The notes beneath the pieces are model-generated. The model had not been told where the DNA came from. It saw nothing but the letters and a program-made list of their open reading frames with translations, and did not search any database. A DNA stretch of 64,000 nucleotides from Hylemonella gracilis str. Niagara R (GTDB taxonomy: Bacteria > Pseudomonadota > Gammaproteobacteria > Burkholderiales > Burkholderiaceae_C): NCBI RefSeq assembly GCF_000600295.1, contig NZ_JEMG01000001.1, positions 715,920 through 779,919 of the forward strand. Reading direction: 5' to 3'. Made by a program: the position numbers and the translations under genes. Below are positions 38,108 to 45,819 of the stretch, piece after piece (the stretch's first letter is position 1; every line of letters begins with the position of its first letter).

Positions 38108-40039
38108 ATGGCATGGATGAACGGCAGGCTTCTTGTGCGTAGCGCAGCAGATCTTCTGGAAGAACTCAACGCGGTGGATGAGTCCACCCGCATTGAGGCC
38201 AAGCGGGCAACCGAGCTTGGCAAGTCGGTCATGCAAACCGTCATTGCCTTTGCCAATGAACCAGGGTTGGACGGAGGCTACTTGCTGCTGGGTGCAGACT
38301 GGTCGATCAATGAAAAGGGAGATACCGTCTACTGGGCCGCAGGTCTTCCTGATCCTGACAAACTTCAACGGGATCTGGCTACCCAATGCGCCAGCATGCT
38401 CAACGTCGCGCTGCGGCCCGAAATGCAGGTGGAGACGGTGGGTGGACAGTCCGTGCTGGTGGTGTACGTGCCCGAAGCCGATGTCACCCACAAGCCGGTG
38501 TACCTGAAAGCCACGGGCCTGCCTCGGGGCGCCTATCGTCGCATTGGCAGCAGCGACCAGCACTGCGTTGATGAAGACCTCTGGGTGCTGCGCGGTGAGA
38601 GCCAGCCCAGCCATGGGCCCGATGCGAGTTTGGTGCCCGAAGCCCGCCTGGAAGACTTCGACCCCGCAGCGATTGCTGCATACCGGCGCGACCGTGCGCG
38701 CATCAACCCGCAGGCCGAAGAATTGGCTTACGGCGACGAGGACATGCTCGAAGCCCTGGGGGCTCTGCGCCGCATTGACGGAATCCTGCAGCCCACATTG
38801 GCGGGCATGGTGCTGTTCGGTAGGCCGCTGGCTCTGCGACGGCTTTTGCCCATGGTACGCATCGACTACATCCGGGTGCCTGGCAATGAGTGGGTGGAAG
38901 ACCCAGAGAACCGCTTCCAGTCCATCGATATTCGCAAGCCTTTGCTTCTGGCTCTGCCACAAGCAGAAGCCAGCATCATCGACGAGTTGCCCAAGGGCTT
39001 TCGCTTGCCCGAGGGGCAGTTGCAAAGCGTGCAAGAGCCTATCCTGCCGCGCAAGGTCATCCGCGAAGCGCTGGCTAATGCTGCGATGCATCGCAACTAC
39101 ACCCTGCATAGCCCAAGCCAGATCATCCGGTTCAGCAACCGCATCGAGGTGCGCAACGTCGGCTATTCGCTGAAGGAACCCGCCCAATTGGGCGAGCCCG
39201 GCTCACGCCTGCGCAACCCCATCATCGCTGCCGTGCTGCATGACTTGCACTTGGCCGAAGCCAAGGGCACTGGTATCCGTGCCATGCGTCGGCTGGCCAC
39301 CGAGGCTGGCCTGTCCTCCCCGGAGTTCCATTCCGACCGTCGGGCCAACGAGTTCAAACTCACGCTCTTCCTCCACAACCTGCTGACCGAGGATGACCAC
39401 GCTTGGTTGCGTGCTTTCGCCGGTGCTGGTACCAATGCCGATGATGCCAAGGTGCTGATTTACGCCCGTGAAACCGGCGCTGTGGACAACAGCGCCTGCC
39501 GCGATTTCTGCGGCCTCGACACCCTGGCCGCCAGTCAAGTGCTGCGCCGCCTGCGTGACCGGGGTCTTCTGGAAAAAGAGGGGTCCGGTAGTCGCACCTA
39601 TTACGTTCTGAGTCGGCCCGAGACCACGCCCTGGGAGCTGCCGGCCCAGTTACCGCTGAACATCGACGCCGAGTCCACCCAAGGTGCCGTTCCGCCATAT
39701 GGGGATTCCAGAAATCCCCATATGCTTGAATCCCAATCCCCACCTGTTCAGCTGGTGGAGATCCCAGCGCTTTTGCGAGAACGCATACAGGCGGCCGGCA
39801 AGAAGCCGCGTCAGACCGTGGTGCGAGAACTGATCCTCGCCCTGTGCAGCCAGCGGCCTTGCACTGCTGCCGACCTGGCCCGCCTGCTGGGTAACCGTGA
39901 CCCCGGCGAACTGAAGCGCTTGCACCTCAAGCCCCTGCGCGAAGCCGGCCAACTGATCCTGAAATATCCCGAAACTGAAAAGCACCCGCACCAGGCCTAC
40001 CTGACTGTGCGTGAACAGAGCGAGGATGACCCGCCGTGA
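38108..40039 (+). CDS. AlbA_2/Schlafen-like ATP-binding protein with wHTH domains
   Basis: 643 residues in four parts. About 10-160: AlbA_2 (Schlafen AlbA) domain with R-I-E-A-K-R-A, T-V-I-A-F-A-N-E and G-G-Y-L-L-L-G. About 300-420: HATPase_c_4 GHKL-like module with I-R-E-A-L-A-N-A-A-M-H-R-N-Y near 318 and A-K-G-T-G-I near 385. About 440-500: winged helix (V-D-N-S-A-C-R-D-F-C-G-L...R-T-Y-Y-V-L). A Pro/Ser linker at 520-545, then a second wHTH at 570-640. Family members are accessory transcription or defence factors. ATG 38108 lacks a clear RBS; ATG 38117 is an alternative. Confidence 0.88.
   Translation: MAWMNGRLLVRSAADLLEELNAVDESTRIEAKRATELGKSVMQTVIAFANEPGLDGGYLLLGADWSINEKGDTVYWAAGLPDPDKLQRDLATQCASMLNVALRPEMQVETVGGQSVLVVYVPEADVTHKPVYLKATGLPRGAYRRIGSSDQHCVDEDLWVLRGESQPSHGPDASLVPEARLEDFDPAAIAAYRRDRARINPQAEELAYGDEDMLEALGALRRIDGILQPTLAGMVLFGRPLALRRLLPMVRIDYIRVPGNEWVEDPENRFQSIDIRKPLLLALPQAEASIIDELPKGFRLPEGQLQSVQEPILPRKVIREALANAAMHRNYTLHSPSQIIRFSNRIEVRNVGYSLKEPAQLGEPGSRLRNPIIAAVLHDLHLAEAKGTGIRAMRRLATEAGLSSPEFHSDRRANEFKLTLFLHNLLTEDDHAWLRAFAGAGTNADDAKVLIYARETGAVDNSACRDFCGLDTLAASQVLRRLRDRGLLEKEGSGSRTYYVLSRPETTPWELPAQLPLNIDAESTQGAVPPYGDSRNPHMLESQSPPVQLVEIPALLRERIQAAGKKPRQTVVRELILALCSQRPCTAADLARLLGNRDPGELKRLHLKPLREAGQLILKYPETEKHPHQAYLTVREQSEDDPP
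39696..39724. repeat. 12-bp perfect inverted repeat inside the AlbA_2 gene
   Basis: CATATGGGGATT and AATCCCCATATG around a 5-base spacer (CCAGA), coding for the linker near residues 530-540 (G-D-S-R-N-P-H-M). A NdeI-like CATATG ends each arm. Confidence 0.85.
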
Positions 40040-40203
40040 CACAGCAGTCCGGAGACGCCGCCTGCGAGCTATTGGCGGATGGTGACAAAAGGGGGCATCT
40101 CGAACCCAGTGACTTTCGCATCCGCAGTTGGGACGGTGTCGCTGAAGGCCTGTCTTGAGAATGCCACGGTTACATCCGGCAGTACTACGGAAGAAAGGCC
40201 AGC

Positions 40204-40938
40204 ATGAATCCCACCGGCAATCCACAGAAAATAACACTGTCAACAGGGCTGTCATTGATTGAAAAAGCCCAAGAGCTGCGTTGGACAATTGAACTTGCCA
40301 CAGCAGTTTTGTTCGCCGATCTCGTTCTTGCTTGGCGCACCGGCCAAGGCATAGTTCATTGGTCAATCCAGGCTGATCAACTGCTTGCCAACACAGGATT
40401 TGTACTTGTGTCCGTCCTCGCCTACGGGGTTCTGAAATCGGCCGTTGTCCCTCTCGCCGCTGAGTTTTTCCGAAATCTTCTGTGGCTGTTGTTGGTCAGC
40501 TTTCCTTGGCCTCAATGGTTGCGAACTAAGCGAGACAATAGTCGGCCCGTGGGGGGTGTTCTTCCCAGTGAACTACAGGACTACGGTTACAAGAAAAATG
40601 ACCCCGCGTTGCTCGAGATTTACAGCGCTCACCAAAAGAAGAAGAGCGCGGAAGTTGCAAACGAACTGTCTGCCGGTCAAAGCGTATTCGGCGTTCTCGC
40701 GCTGGGTTTTGCCAACTATTTTCCATCCTGGCTTGGTGTAAATGGAATCACGCTGCTGCGCGAGTTTTCGACCACATTCACCAGTGTCAGTGAGTCTGCA
40801 TTGTGGATCGCTTTGTGCTTTGGGCTTTTCGCACTCAAGATGACATGGTTCTCGCCGACCGAGCTGGATTGGATTCACTACCCGCCACTTTACGAAGAAA
40901 TACAAAGAAGACGCAGACAGCAAGACGGAATAAGTTGA
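40204..40938 (+). CDS. small integral membrane protein of unknown function
   Basis: 244 residues, unrecognised. Hydrophobic segments near residues 30-45, 60-85 (L-A-N-T-G-F-V-L-V-S-V-L-A-Y-G-V-L), 90-105 (F-F-R-N-L-L-W-L-L-L-V-S-F-P-W-P-Q-W-L) and 195-215 (W-I-A-L-C-F-G-L-F-A-L-K). Its codon use is more A/T-rich than the core genes, a sign of transfer. It lies 164 bp after the AlbA_2 gene on the same strand, so a shared function is possible. Confidence 0.7.
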   Translation: MNPTGNPQKITLSTGLSLIEKAQELRWTIELATAVLFADLVLAWRTGQGIVHWSIQADQLLANTGFVLVSVLAYGVLKSAVVPLAAEFFRNLLWLLLVSFPWPQWLRTKRDNSRPVGGVLPSELQDYGYKKNDPALLEIYSAHQKKKSAEVANELSAGQSVFGVLALGFANYFPSWLGVNGITLLREFSTTFTSVSESALWIALCFGLFALKMTWFSPTELDWIHYPPLYEEIQRRRRQQDGIS

Positions 40939-41120
40939 TCCCGGGTAATGTCCAAAGCCATTTGCCTCTGCTGAAAGCGTTTTGTATGCCTTCGACAGCT
41001 GCTCGACAGTGAGTGACTGGCTCATTCGTGTGTGCAGACGGGTGAGCGGCCCCGGGGCTCAGGGACGGCTCCCGCGCGAGACTCTCGGGCCAAGTCCTGC
41101 AGCGCTGATCTACGCCTGGC

Positions 41121-41702
41121 CTAGCGACCGGTGGCCTTGGGCAGGGCCAAGTCGTGCAAGGCCAAGGCTAGCTCCTCCGCCTGCCAGACCTGGATCCCCT
41201 GCGCAGTCGCGTAAGGCTGGGCCTGCTCGCTGAGCGGGGCCAGGCCGATGTACAGCGCCTCGTCGGCCGTGCGGGCCTCGCGTGCCGCCTGCAGCGCGCG
41301 CAGGTTTTCGACCCCGGTTCGCGCCGATTTCCAGCGGCGTGCGCTGACCAGGGTGCGCCGTCCCTGGCGCTCCAGTTCAAAATCGAAGTCCTCCGTCTTG
41401 CCGCGTTGCACCGTGTGGCCCTCGCGCACGAATGCCTGCTCCAGCAGATTGGCGAAGGCGGGCCAGCTCAGGGCGGCGATGGCGTCTTGGATTTGTGCCA
41501 CGCGTTCGGGGCTGGGCCGGCCCCATTGACGGATCGCTGCCACGATGGCGATCACGAAGAAGGGCAGGCCCGACAGCGCGCCCACCACGCGGACCTCATC
41601 GGGCAGCAGGGCCACGCTGATCAGTGTCAGCAGCAGGCCGATCAACAGGCTGATCCACCAGCGCGAGCGCAGCAGGATCGCGAACAGCGAGTTCTTCGCC
41701 AT
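41121..41702 (-). CDS. membrane protein with degenerate Mrr-like restriction-endonuclease fold
   Basis: 193 residues from M-A-K-N-S-L-F at 41702. Two transmembrane helices near residues 12-30 and 36-55. The rest resembles an Mrr_cat/PD-(D/E)xK fold: F-A-N-L-L-E-Q-A-F-V-R-E-G-H-T-V-Q-R, then D-F-D-F-E-L, and L-V-S-A-R-R-W-K-S where active homologues have V-Q-C-K-R-W. Gln and the catalytic Lys appear to be Ser and Arg, so cleavage activity is doubtful. Lies just downstream of the beta-CASP gene. Confidence 0.75.
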   Translation of the reverse strand: MAKNSLFAILLRSRWWISLLIGLLLTLISVALLPDEVRVVGALSGLPFFVIAIVAAIRQWGRPSPERVAQIQDAIAALSWPAFANLLEQAFVREGHTVQRGKTEDFDFELERQGRRTLVSARRWKSARTGVENLRALQAAREARTADEALYIGLAPLSEQAQPYATAQGIQVWQAEELALALHDLALPKATGR

Positions 41703-41780
41703 CTTTAGCTTCAAGAGGGACTCCGTGTTTTTTGCGGGAGCGAGAGCGTAGCGCATTCACTATCGTTCCATGGCATTCCC

Positions 41781-43139
41781 CTACTCCACCGTCACCCCTT
41801 GCCCCATGCGCGCCACGCTCGCCGGCCAGCCCAGTTCGCGCTCGATGCGCTGGCGCAGTTGGTCTGCTGCTTCGGGTTCGCCGTGGGTCAGGAAGACCTG
41901 CTTGGGTGGCCGGGGCGCGCTGTCCATCCAGCGCAGCAGTTGCGGCGCGTCGGCGTGGGCCGACATGCCGGGCAGGCTGGTGACTTCGGCGTTGAGGGGC
42001 ACGTCCTGGCCGAAGATGCGGATGGTCTTTTCACCGGCGGCGATGCGGGCGCCACGGGTGCCGCCGGCCTGGTATCCGGCCAGCACGACGGTGTTGCGGT
42101 GGTCCGGCGCCAGGCGCTTGAGGTGGTGCAGCACCCGGCCTCCGGTGGCCATGCCGCTGGCCGAGATGATGACGCAGGGGTAGCGCACTTCGTTGAGCGC
42201 ACGGGACTCGTCGGTGGTGCGCACCATCCGCGCGACGCGGAACATGCGCTGGCTGTCCTCCGGGCTCAGCCGGTGCGCCTGGTGGTGGCGGTGGTAGATG
42301 CCCGTCATGTCGATGGCCATGGGGCTGTCCAGGAAGACGGGCAGATCGGGGATGGCGTGGCTGGCCTTGAGCCGCGCGATCAGCACCAGAAGCGCCTGCG
42401 CCCGTCCGACCGCGAACGCCGGGATCACCACGCTGCCGCCCCGGCTGGCCGTGCGTTGAATAATCTCGCCCAGCAGGGCCTGGTTGTCCACCGTGGGGTG
42501 TACACGGTCGCCGTAGGTGGACTCGACGACCATGCAGTCCACCGCGCCGGGGGGCGTGGGCGGCTGCATGATCAGATCGTCGTCGCGGCCCAGGTCGCCT
42601 GAGAAGAGGACCTTGGTGTGGCCGTCCGAGAAGGTCGCATGGGCCGCGCCAAGGATGTGCCCTGCCGGCGCGAGGGTGACGTGCAGGCCGGGCAGCACTT
42701 CTTCGCTCACGCCGAAGTCCAGCGGCCGCAGGTAACGCAGGCTGTGCCGCGCGTCCGCTTCGGTGTAGAGCGCCAGGGCTGGGTGGTGCTTGCTGCTGCC
42801 GTGCCGGTTGGCATAGCTTGCGTCTTCTTCCTGCAGGTGGCCGCTGTCGGGCAGCAGCAGATGGCAGAGCTCGATCGTGGCCGGCGTGGCGTGGATGGGG
42901 CCCCGAAACCCGTGCCGCAGCAGCAGGGGCAGGGCGCCGGAATGGTCCAGGTGCGCATGGGTCAGCACCACCGCGTCCAGCTTCGCGGGGTCGAAGGGGA
43001 AGTCGTCCCAGTTCAGCTCGCGCAGGTTTTTGTAGCCCTGGAACAGGCCGCAATCCACCAGCAGCCGGCGTCCCTCGTGTTCCAGCAAGTAACGCGAGCC
43101 GGTCACGGTGCCGGCGGCGCCCAGGAAAGTGAGTTTCAT
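41781..43139 (-). CDS. metallo-beta-lactamase fold protein with beta-CASP domain
   Basis: 452 residues. Zinc motif H-A-H-L-D-H in V-L-T-H-A-H-L-D-H-S-G, then G-H-I-L-G-A-A-H, S-G-D-L-G-R. Beta-CASP features are V-V-E-S-T-Y-G-D-R-x-H, I-P-A-F-A-V-G-R-A-Q, and late S-A-H-A-D and T-H-G-E-P. This is the RNA-specificity (RMMBL/beta-CASP) type seen in ribonucleases and CPSF-like enzymes, so RNA processing is likely, but the bacterial orthologues of this short form are poorly characterised. Confidence 0.93.
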   Translation of the reverse strand: MKLTFLGAAGTVTGSRYLLEHEGRRLLVDCGLFQGYKNLRELNWDDFPFDPAKLDAVVLTHAHLDHSGALPLLLRHGFRGPIHATPATIELCHLLLPDSGHLQEEDASYANRHGSSKHHPALALYTEADARHSLRYLRPLDFGVSEEVLPGLHVTLAPAGHILGAAHATFSDGHTKVLFSGDLGRDDDLIMQPPTPPGAVDCMVVESTYGDRVHPTVDNQALLGEIIQRTASRGGSVVIPAFAVGRAQALLVLIARLKASHAIPDLPVFLDSPMAIDMTGIYHRHHQAHRLSPEDSQRMFRVARMVRTTDESRALNEVRYPCVIISASGMATGGRVLHHLKRLAPDHRNTVVLAGYQAGGTRGARIAAGEKTIRIFGQDVPLNAEVTSLPGMSAHADAPQLLRWMDSAPRPPKQVFLTHGEPEAADQLRQRIERELGWPASVARMGQGVTVE

Positions 43140-43231
43140 GTGTTCCGCGCGGTGACCGCGTGTGTGTGCATCGGACTAGCCGAGCCGATCATAGGAGGTC
43201 TCGGTGTACACGGCCGTCTTCCCGGGCCTGA

Positions 43232-44209
43232 TCAAGCACTGTTGCCTGCTTCTGCGTGCCGAGCGTGCAGCCTCAAGCTGCCCGGCGTGGCGCCCTGCAC
43301 GCGCTTGAACGCCCGCGCGAACGCCACGTCCGACTGGTAGCCGGTACGCGCCGCCACCTCGGCCATGCTCAAGCCCTGAGACAGCCACGCCTGTGCCAGG
43401 TTCATGCGCCAACTGGTGATGTACTCCATGGCGGGCACGCCCACAAGTGCCGTGAAACGCTGGGCAAACGCCGAGCGCGACATGCTCGATGCCTGCGCCA
43501 GCGAGGCCACGCTCCAGTCCCTGGAAGGGTCCCTGTGGATCATCGCCATGGCCCGGCCTATCCGCTTGTCCTTCAAGGCCCCCAACCACCCGGACTGCGC
43601 GGTGGCGTCGTGCTGCACCCAATGCCGGATCGCCTGAATCACCAGTATGTCGGCCAGCCGCGTGATCACCGCTTCACCACCGGCCCGCATCTGCCGCGCT
43701 TCATCCGCCATCAGGCGCAGCAGCGAAGGCAACCAGTCGTCAGGCGTGAGCCCGGCGGCCTCAATGCAGATCACCGGCGGTAAGGCGGAAAGCAGCTGAG
43801 GCGCGACAGGGTGATCCAGCTGCACCGCAGCGCACACCATCTGGGTCGGTTCCCCTGAGCCGCCGCTGCGAAGAATCTCGAAGCGCTCGCTCACCAGCTC
43901 CCTGGGCAGCTCAAACAGATCGGGCGTGGCCGTCTGCGGCTCGCTTTGAATGCTGTGGCCCAGGCCATGTGGCACCAGCGCGAAATCACCGGCCTGCAGC
44001 CAGCGCCCGCCTGCCTCGCCGCTGTCTGTGCTCAGCCAGCAGCGACCCCGCGTCACCAGGTGGATCAGCAGGCAGCCCGGCATGGCTGGCAGGTGCGCCC
44101 CCCAGGGCGCCGTGAGCGCCGACTGGCAATAGAACACGCCGCTCATGCGCAGTTGGTGCAAGGCCTCGCCCAGGGGGTCGCAGAAGCGGTCGAGGGTGTC
44201 GGGTGTCAT
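43232..44209 (-). CDS. AraC-family transcriptional regulator with cupin-type sensor domain
   Basis: 325 residues from M-T-P-D-T-L-D-R-F at 44209. N-terminal cupin-like AraC_binding/cupin_6 region with A-M-P-G-C-L-L-I-H-L-V-T-R-G-R and G-D-F-A-L-V-P-H-G-L-G-H. C-terminal double helix-turn-helix W-S-V-A-S-L-A-Q-A-S-S-M-S-R-S-A-F-A-Q-R-F and M-A-E-V-A-A-R-T-G-Y-Q-S-D-V-A-F-A-R-A-F-K. Divergent from an NAD(P)-binding oxidoreductase it probably controls. Confidence 0.9.
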   Translation of the reverse strand: MTPDTLDRFCDPLGEALHQLRMSGVFYCQSALTAPWGAHLPAMPGCLLIHLVTRGRCWLSTDSGEAGGRWLQAGDFALVPHGLGHSIQSEPQTATPDLFELPRELVSERFEILRSGGSGEPTQMVCAAVQLDHPVAPQLLSALPPVICIEAAGLTPDDWLPSLLRLMADEARQMRAGGEAVITRLADILVIQAIRHWVQHDATAQSGWLGALKDKRIGRAMAMIHRDPSRDWSVASLAQASSMSRSAFAQRFTALVGVPAMEYITSWRMNLAQAWLSQGLSMAEVAARTGYQSDVAFARAFKRVQGATPGSLRLHARHAEAGNSA

Positions 44210-44234
44210 GCGGCGACTGTGCCGCAAACCTACC

Positions 44235-44259
44235 ATTTGTCCAAGTGTTATGGACGAAT
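44235..44259. promoter_or_regulatory. candidate operator between AraC regulator and oxidoreductase
   Basis: Inverted repeat ATTTGTCCA and TGGACGAAT (8 of 9 bases match) spaced by 7 bases in the divergent region, about 25 bp before the AraC start. Confidence 0.45.
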
Positions 44260-44346
44260 GATCATGAAATTCGCTGTTCTGAACGTTGTTTTGAAACCCT
44301 TACGCCAGCAAACTGGGTGCCTTATTTGATTCTTTTGGAGATTCCC

Positions 44347-45060
44347 ATGAAAGTCCTCGTCATCGGCGCCACCGGCGGCTCCGGCCTCGCTGTCACCCGC
44401 AGTCTGCTCGCCAGGGGGGCGCAGGTCACCGCCTTCGCCCGCCACCCTGAATCACTGCCGCCTCTCCATGGCCCGTTGCGCAAAGTGGCCGGCGACGCCA
44501 CGCGTTTTGAAGACATCGACCGCGCCATGGCGGGCCACGACGCCGTGGTGGTGGCGCTGGGCATACGCGAAAACCCGCTGCGTGTGCGCCTGCTCGGCAG
44601 CGCCCGCACCGCGATGGACGTGCGCTCCCGGGGCACACGCCATGTGATCGAGGCCATGCACCGCCACGGCGTGCGCCGGCTGGTGGTGCAGACCAGCTAC
44701 GGCGTGGGTGCGACAGCAGGCCGGCTGCCGTTCATGGTCAAGCTTGTGTTTGCCTTGATGCTGCGCCCTCAGATCCGTGACACCGGGCGGCAGGAGGACG
44801 CCGTGCGCGACAGCGGGCTGGACTGGGTGCTGGTACAACCCGTGAACCTCACCGACGACGCGGTGTTGGAGCCCGCATACGCTTCCTCCAACGGTGACTA
44901 CCAGAGCATGAAGGTGTCGCGCCAGCAAGTGGGCGAATTCCTGGCCGACGCGGCGCTGAGCGACCTGTACGTGGGCACATCGGTGGCACTTTCCGCCCAT
45001 GCGCCAGAAGGCAAATCCATTGCTGATCGTTCAGCGCGAGGTCGCCCGCAGGTGCGCTGA
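44347..45060 (+). CDS. NAD(P)-binding atypical SDR oxidoreductase
   Basis: 237 residues. G-A-T-G-G-S-G near the N-terminus is the NAD(P)-binding motif of atypical SDRs such as NmrA and YwnB-like proteins. R-L-V-V-Q-T-S-Y-G and D-W-V-L-V-Q-P follow. No classical Y-x3-K site. Probably a quinone/NADPH-dependent redox or redox-sensing protein. Its last 25 residues are atypical, hinting that the 3' end may be altered. Confidence 0.82.
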   Translation: MKVLVIGATGGSGLAVTRSLLARGAQVTAFARHPESLPPLHGPLRKVAGDATRFEDIDRAMAGHDAVVVALGIRENPLRVRLLGSARTAMDVRSRGTRHVIEAMHRHGVRRLVVQTSYGVGATAGRLPFMVKLVFALMLRPQIRDTGRQEDAVRDSGLDWVLVQPVNLTDDAVLEPAYASSNGDYQSMKVSRQQVGEFLADAALSDLYVGTSVALSAHAPEGKSIADRSARGRPQVR

Positions 45061-45128
45061 GCGCTTGCTTCGTTTGCAGCGCCAACCGCTCAAGCATCCG
45101 GTCCACCGCCGTGCTGTCAGCCAGCACC

Positions 45129-45157
45129 CCCAAGTGGCAGCAAAACACTTGGGGGCC
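45129..45157. repeat. hairpin after the NAD(P)-binding gene
   Basis: CCCCCAAGTG and CACTTGGGGG, perfect 10-bp arms around a 9-base loop, without a T run. It could work as a weak terminator or structural element. Confidence 0.5.
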
Positions 45158-45260
45158 GTCAAGAAAATACGCGCTGTTCTCTGCCACACTCAGTGCTGCC
45201 CTTGCCGCGTGTCTTCACACGCACAGGCATCCCGCAAACGCACACCGAACCCGAGATCTC

Positions 45261-45770
45261 ATGAGCTTCACCGTCCCCGACGCCCTCGACATGTCCACCC
45301 CGGCCGCCAAGCGCGCGGCCTACGACACCCTGAATGCCCAACTTCAGAGCCTGCTGGAAGGCGAGCGTGACCGCATCGCCAACCTGGCGCAGTTTTCCGC
45401 CCTGCTTTACCAGGCCCTGCCGGCCTTGAACTGGGCGGGCTTTTACCTGGCCCAGGGCGAGACCTTGGTGCTCGGTCCCTTCCAGGGCAAGGTGGCCTGC
45501 GTGCGCATTCCCTTCGGCCGCGGCGTCTGCGGCACCTGTGCAGCGAGCGGGCAGGTCCAGATCGTGCCGGACGTGGAGGCCTTTCCCGGCCACATCGCCT
45601 GCGACAGCGCTTCGCGTTCCGAGCTGGTGCTGCCGCTGCGGGCTGGGGATCAATTCCTCGGTGTGCTCGACCTGGACAGCCCGGAACTGGCCCGCTTTGA
45701 CGAGATCGACGCCCAGGGCCTCACGCGCATGGTGGCCACGCTGGTGGCGGGCACGGACTGGGGGCGTTGA
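45261..45770 (+). CDS. msrC: free methionine-(R)-sulfoxide reductase (GAF-type)
   Basis: 169 residues. GAF fold with cysteines 80, 90 and 114 in A-C-V-R-I-P-F-G-R-G-V-C-G and F-P-G-H-I-A-C-D. Spacing matches the three catalytic cysteines of E. coli fRMsr; an extra Cys93 is present. It reduces free Met-R-O, repairing oxidative damage. ATG 45261; the upstream in-frame ATG at 45111 gives no family match. Confidence 0.93.
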   Translation: MSFTVPDALDMSTPAAKRAAYDTLNAQLQSLLEGERDRIANLAQFSALLYQALPALNWAGFYLAQGETLVLGPFQGKVACVRIPFGRGVCGTCAASGQVQIVPDVEAFPGHIACDSASRSELVLPLRAGDQFLGVLDLDSPELARFDEIDAQGLTRMVATLVAGTDWGR

Positions 45771-45819
45771 GCCCTTGCGGCAGTGCCTGCGTGATTTGGC
45801 GGGCGGCCGCCAACCTGTG

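Noticed and set aside
38020-38142. 40-codon frame overlapping the AlbA_2 start
   Set aside because: No family match and no clear ribosome-binding site; kept only as a comment on the intergenic region.
40573-41025. Reverse frame starting M-S-Q-S-L-T-V-E-Q-L-S-K-A-Y
   Set aside because: Its N-terminus looks protein-like, but most of it overlaps the membrane-protein gene antisense and no family fits; at most a fragment of an older gene.
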